Positions 61,201 to 64,000 of a DNA stretch of 64,000 bases are shown one piece after another. Positions within the stretch are counted from its first letter, which is position 1. Each line of letters begins with the position of its first letter. The stretch lies in the NCBI GenBank assembly GCA_037893245.1, contig JBAIAA010000695.1:178827-242826 (forward strand). The letters are read 5' to 3'. The notes under the pieces were generated by a model. That model was not told the origin of the DNA. It did not search any database and saw nothing but the letters and a program-made list of their open reading frames with translations. The position numbers and the translations under genes are program-made. This DNA comes from Crossaster papposus. Its lineage: Eukaryota; Echinodermata; Asteroidea; Velatida; Solasteridae.

Positions 61201-64000
61201 ATAAGAAATATGTAAAGGGAAAGAAGTGTGCATAAGAAATATGTAAAGGGAAAGAAGTGTGCATAAGAAATATGTAAAGGGAAAGAAGTGTGCATAAGAA
61301 ATATGTAAAGGGAAAGAAGTGTGCATAAGAAATATGTAAAGGGAAAGAAGTGTGCATAAGAAATATGTAAAGGGAAAGAAGTGTGCATAAGAAATATGTA
61401 AAGGGAAAGAAGTGTGCATAAGAAATATGTAAAGGGAAAGAAGTGTGCATAAGAAATATGTAAAGGGAAAGAAGTGTGCATAAGAAATATGTAAAGGGAA
61501 AGAAGTGTGCATAAGAAATATGTAAAGGGAAAGAAGTGTGCATAAGAAATATGTAAAGGGAAAGAAGTGTGCATAAGAAATATGTAAAGGGAAAGAAGTG
61601 TGCATAAGAAATATGTAAAGGGAAAGAAGTGTGCATAAGAAATATGTAAAGGGAAAGAAGTGTGCATAAGAAATATGTAAAGGGAAAGAAGTGTGCATAA
61701 GAAATATGTAAAGGGAAAGAAGTGTGCATAAGAAATATGTAAAGGGAAAGAAGTGTGCATAAGAAATATGTAAAGGGAAAGAAGTGTGCATAAGAAATAT
61801 GTAAAGGGAAAGAAGTGTGCATAAGAAATATGTAAAGGGAAAGAAGTGTGCATAAGAAATATGTAAAGGGAAAGAAGTGTGCATAAGAAATATGTAAAGG
61901 GAAAGAAGTGTGCATAAGAAATATGTAAAGGGAAAGAAGTGTGCATAAGAAATATGTAAAGGGAAAGAAGTGTGCATAAGAAATATGTAAAGGGAAAGAA
62001 GTGTGCATAAGAAATATGTAAAGGGAAAGAAGTGTGCATAAGAAATATGTAAAGGGAAAGAAGTGTGCATAAGAAATATGTAAAGGGAAAGAAGTGTGCA
62101 TAAGAAATATGTAAAGGGAAAGAAGTGTGCATAAGAAATATGTAAAGGGAAAGAAGTGTGCATAAGAAATATGTAAAGGGAAAGAAGTGTGCATAAGAAA
62201 TATGTAAAGGGAAAGAAGTGTGCATAAGAAATATGTAAAGGGAAAGAAGTGTGCATAAGAAATATGTAAAGGGAAAGAAGTGTGCATAAGAAATATGTAA
62301 AGGGAAAGAAGTGTGCATAAGAAATATGTAAAGGGAAAGAAGTGTGCATAAGAAATATGTAAAGGGAAAGAAGTGTGCATAAGAAATATGTAAAGGGAAA
62401 GAAGTGTGCATAAGAAATATGTAAAGGGAAAGAAGTGTGCATAAGAAATATGTAAAGGGAAAGAAGTGTGCATAAGAAATATGTAAAGGGAAAGAAGTGT
62501 GCATAAGAAATATGTAAAGGGAAAGAAGTGTGCATAAGAAATATGTAAAGGGAAAGAAGTGTGCATAAGAAATATGTAAAGGGAAAGAAGTGTGCATAAG
62601 AAATATGTAAAGGGAAAGAAGTGTGCATAAGAAATATGTAAAGGGAAAGAAGTGTGCATAAGAAATATGTAAAGGGAAAGAAGTGTGCATAAGAAATATG
62701 TAAAGGGAAAGAAGTGTGCATAAGAAATATGTAAAGGGAAAGAAGTGTGCATAAGAAATATGTAAAGGGAAAGAAGTGTGCATAAGAAATATGTAAAGGG
62801 AAAGAAGTGTGCATAAGAAATATGTAAAGGGAAAGAAGTGTGCATAAGAAATATGTAAAGGGAAAGAAGTGTGCATAAGAAATATGTAAAGGGAAAGAAG
62901 TGTGCATAAGAAATATGTAAAGGGAAAGAAGTGTGCATAAGAAATATGTAAAGGGAAAGAAGTGTGCATAAGAAATATGTAAAGGGAAAGAAGTGTGCAT
63001 AAGAAATATGTAAAGGGAAAGAAGTGTGCATAAGAAATATGTAAAGGGAAAGAAGTGTGCATAAGAAATATGTAAAGGGAAAGAAGTGTGCATAAGAAAT
63101 ATGTAAAGGGAAAGAAGTGTGCATAAGAAATATGTAAAGGGAAAGAAGTGTGCATAAGAAATATGTAAAGGGAAAGAAGTGTGCATAAGAAATATGTAAA
63201 GGGAAAGAAGTGTGCATAAGAAATATGTAAAGGGAAAGAAGTGTGCATAAGAAATATGTAAAGGGAAAGAAGTGTGCATAAGAAATATGTAAAGGGAAAG
63301 AAGTGTGCATAAGAAATATGTAAAGGGAAAGAAGTGTGCATAAGAAATATGTAAAGGGAAAGAAGTGTGCATAAGAAATATGTAAAGGGAAAGAAGTGTG
63401 CATAAGAAATATGTAAAGGGAAAGAAGTGTGCATAAGAAATATGTAAAGGGAAAGAAGTGTGCATAAGAAATATGTAAAGGGAAAGAAGTGTGCATAAGA
63501 AATATGTAAAGGGAAAGAAGTGTGCATAAGAAATATGTAAAGGGAAAGAAGTGTGCATAAGAAATATGTAAAGGGAAAGAAGTGTGCATAAGAAATATGT
63601 AAAGGGAAAGAAGTGTGCATAAGAAATATGTAAAGGGAAAGAAGTGTGCATAAGAAATATGTAAAGGGAAAGAAGTGTGCATAAGAAATATGTAAAGGGA
63701 AAGAAGTGTGCATAAGAAATATGTAAAGGGAAAGAAGTGTGCATAAGAAATATGTAAAGGGAAAGAAGTGTGCATAAGAAATATGTAAAGGGAAAGAAGT
63801 GTGCATAAGAAATATGTAAAGGGAAAGAAGTGTGCATAAGAAATATGTAAAGGGAAAGAAGTGTGCATAAGAAATATGTAAAGGGAAAGAAGTGTGCATA
63901 AGAAATATGTAAAGGGAAAGAAGTGTGCATAAGAAATATGTAAAGGGAAAGAAGTGTGCATAAGAAATATGTAAAGGGAAAGAAGTGTGCATAAGAAATA
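46242..64000. repeat. Homogeneous 31-bp satellite block
   Basis: About 573 consecutive monomers that read as identical to the consensus, with no insert and no substitution seen, except the 26-bp monomer at 53051. The last monomer is cut at 28 bp by the window edge. The block contains no CpG at all, because the monomer's only C is in GCAT. It is either a recently amplified or homogenised domain, or an assembly in which minor variants were averaged away. Confidence 0.95.
53051..53076. repeat. Damaged 26-bp monomer, probable sequencing or assembly scar
   Basis: This monomer reads GCATAAGAATAGTAAAGG and onward, and is explained by five separate 1-base deletions (A, T, G, A, T) with no substitution. 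Its 572 neighbours are perfect. Scattered single-base deletions in one unit resemble uncorrected single-molecule read error more than biological change. Confidence 0.8.

Noticed and set aside
44977-63930. Giant minus-strand open frame of about 6,300 codons, with many others of hundreds to thousands of codons across the array
   Set aside because: The reverse complement of the monomer has no stop in any frame. Since 31 is not a multiple of 3, all three frames give the same cyclic 31-residue hydrophobic repeat (for example LMHTSFPLHISYAHFFPF). Openness is automatic, the frames end only at insert TAA or TAC-TAA variant TAG triplets, and single-base indels simply switch frame.
1-64000. CRISPR array
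   Set aside because: Repeats are head-to-tail with no unique spacers; the recurring 36-bp insert is one sequence in one position, and the LINE indicates an animal genome.
1-64000. Telomeric repeat or centromere CENP-B box
   Set aside because: No TTAGGG-type tandem repeat and nothing matching the TTCG...CGGG pattern of a CENP-B box. A centromeric or heterochromatic role is possible but not shown by the sequence.

Overview
Almost the whole window is one eukaryotic satellite DNA array. It is built from a 31-bp, A/G-rich monomer (positions 1-31 are a typical copy, beginning AAAGGGAAAGAAG and ending AAATATGT). The array is interrupted once, by a 1,505-bp 5'-truncated non-LTR retrotransposon of the CR1/L2 group on the minus strand (35559-37063). 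The retrotransposon points to an animal genome. CR1/L2 elements ending in a stem-loop and an (ATT)n tail are common in aquatic invertebrates and lower deuterostomes, but the species cannot be fixed from this sequence. There is no host gene, RNA gene, CRISPR array or recognisable promoter. The only real protein-coding sequence is the reverse-transcriptase remnant.

Layout. (1) 1-10921: satellite with 15 copies of a 36-bp insert that turns a 31-bp monomer into a 67-bp one, and large duplications about 6.1 kb and 1.4 kb apart. (2) 10922-35558: satellite with only four 36-bp inserts. From about 13.1 to 31.6 kb it has clear higher-order structure, marked by doublets of a TAC-TAA variant, with tandem duplications of 899, 961 and 2,821 bp. 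(3) 35559-37063: the CR1/L2 insertion with a 5-bp AATAT target duplication. (4) 37064-40832: satellite starting with one odd 41-bp monomer. (5) 40833-46241: the densest insert region, 16 copies in 5.4 kb, four times in a fixed triple spacing. (6) 46242-64000: about 573 monomers that look identical to each other, apart from one damaged 26-bp monomer at 53051-53076 that looks like a sequencing or assembly scar.

Length bookkeeping closes exactly. Take 64,000 bp, subtract the retrotransposon (1,505), its 5-bp target duplication and 36 inserts of 36 bp, and correct for six odd-length monomers (41, 32, 30, 30, 30 and 26 bp). This leaves 1,973 monomers of 31 bp plus 28 bp of a last one cut by the window edge. 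So nearly all variation in the array is base substitution; monomer length is almost perfectly conserved.

The monomer has no stop codon in any minus-strand frame, and 31 is not a multiple of 3. Huge minus-strand open frames (up to about 6,300 codons) therefore arise automatically, and I treat them as non-coding.
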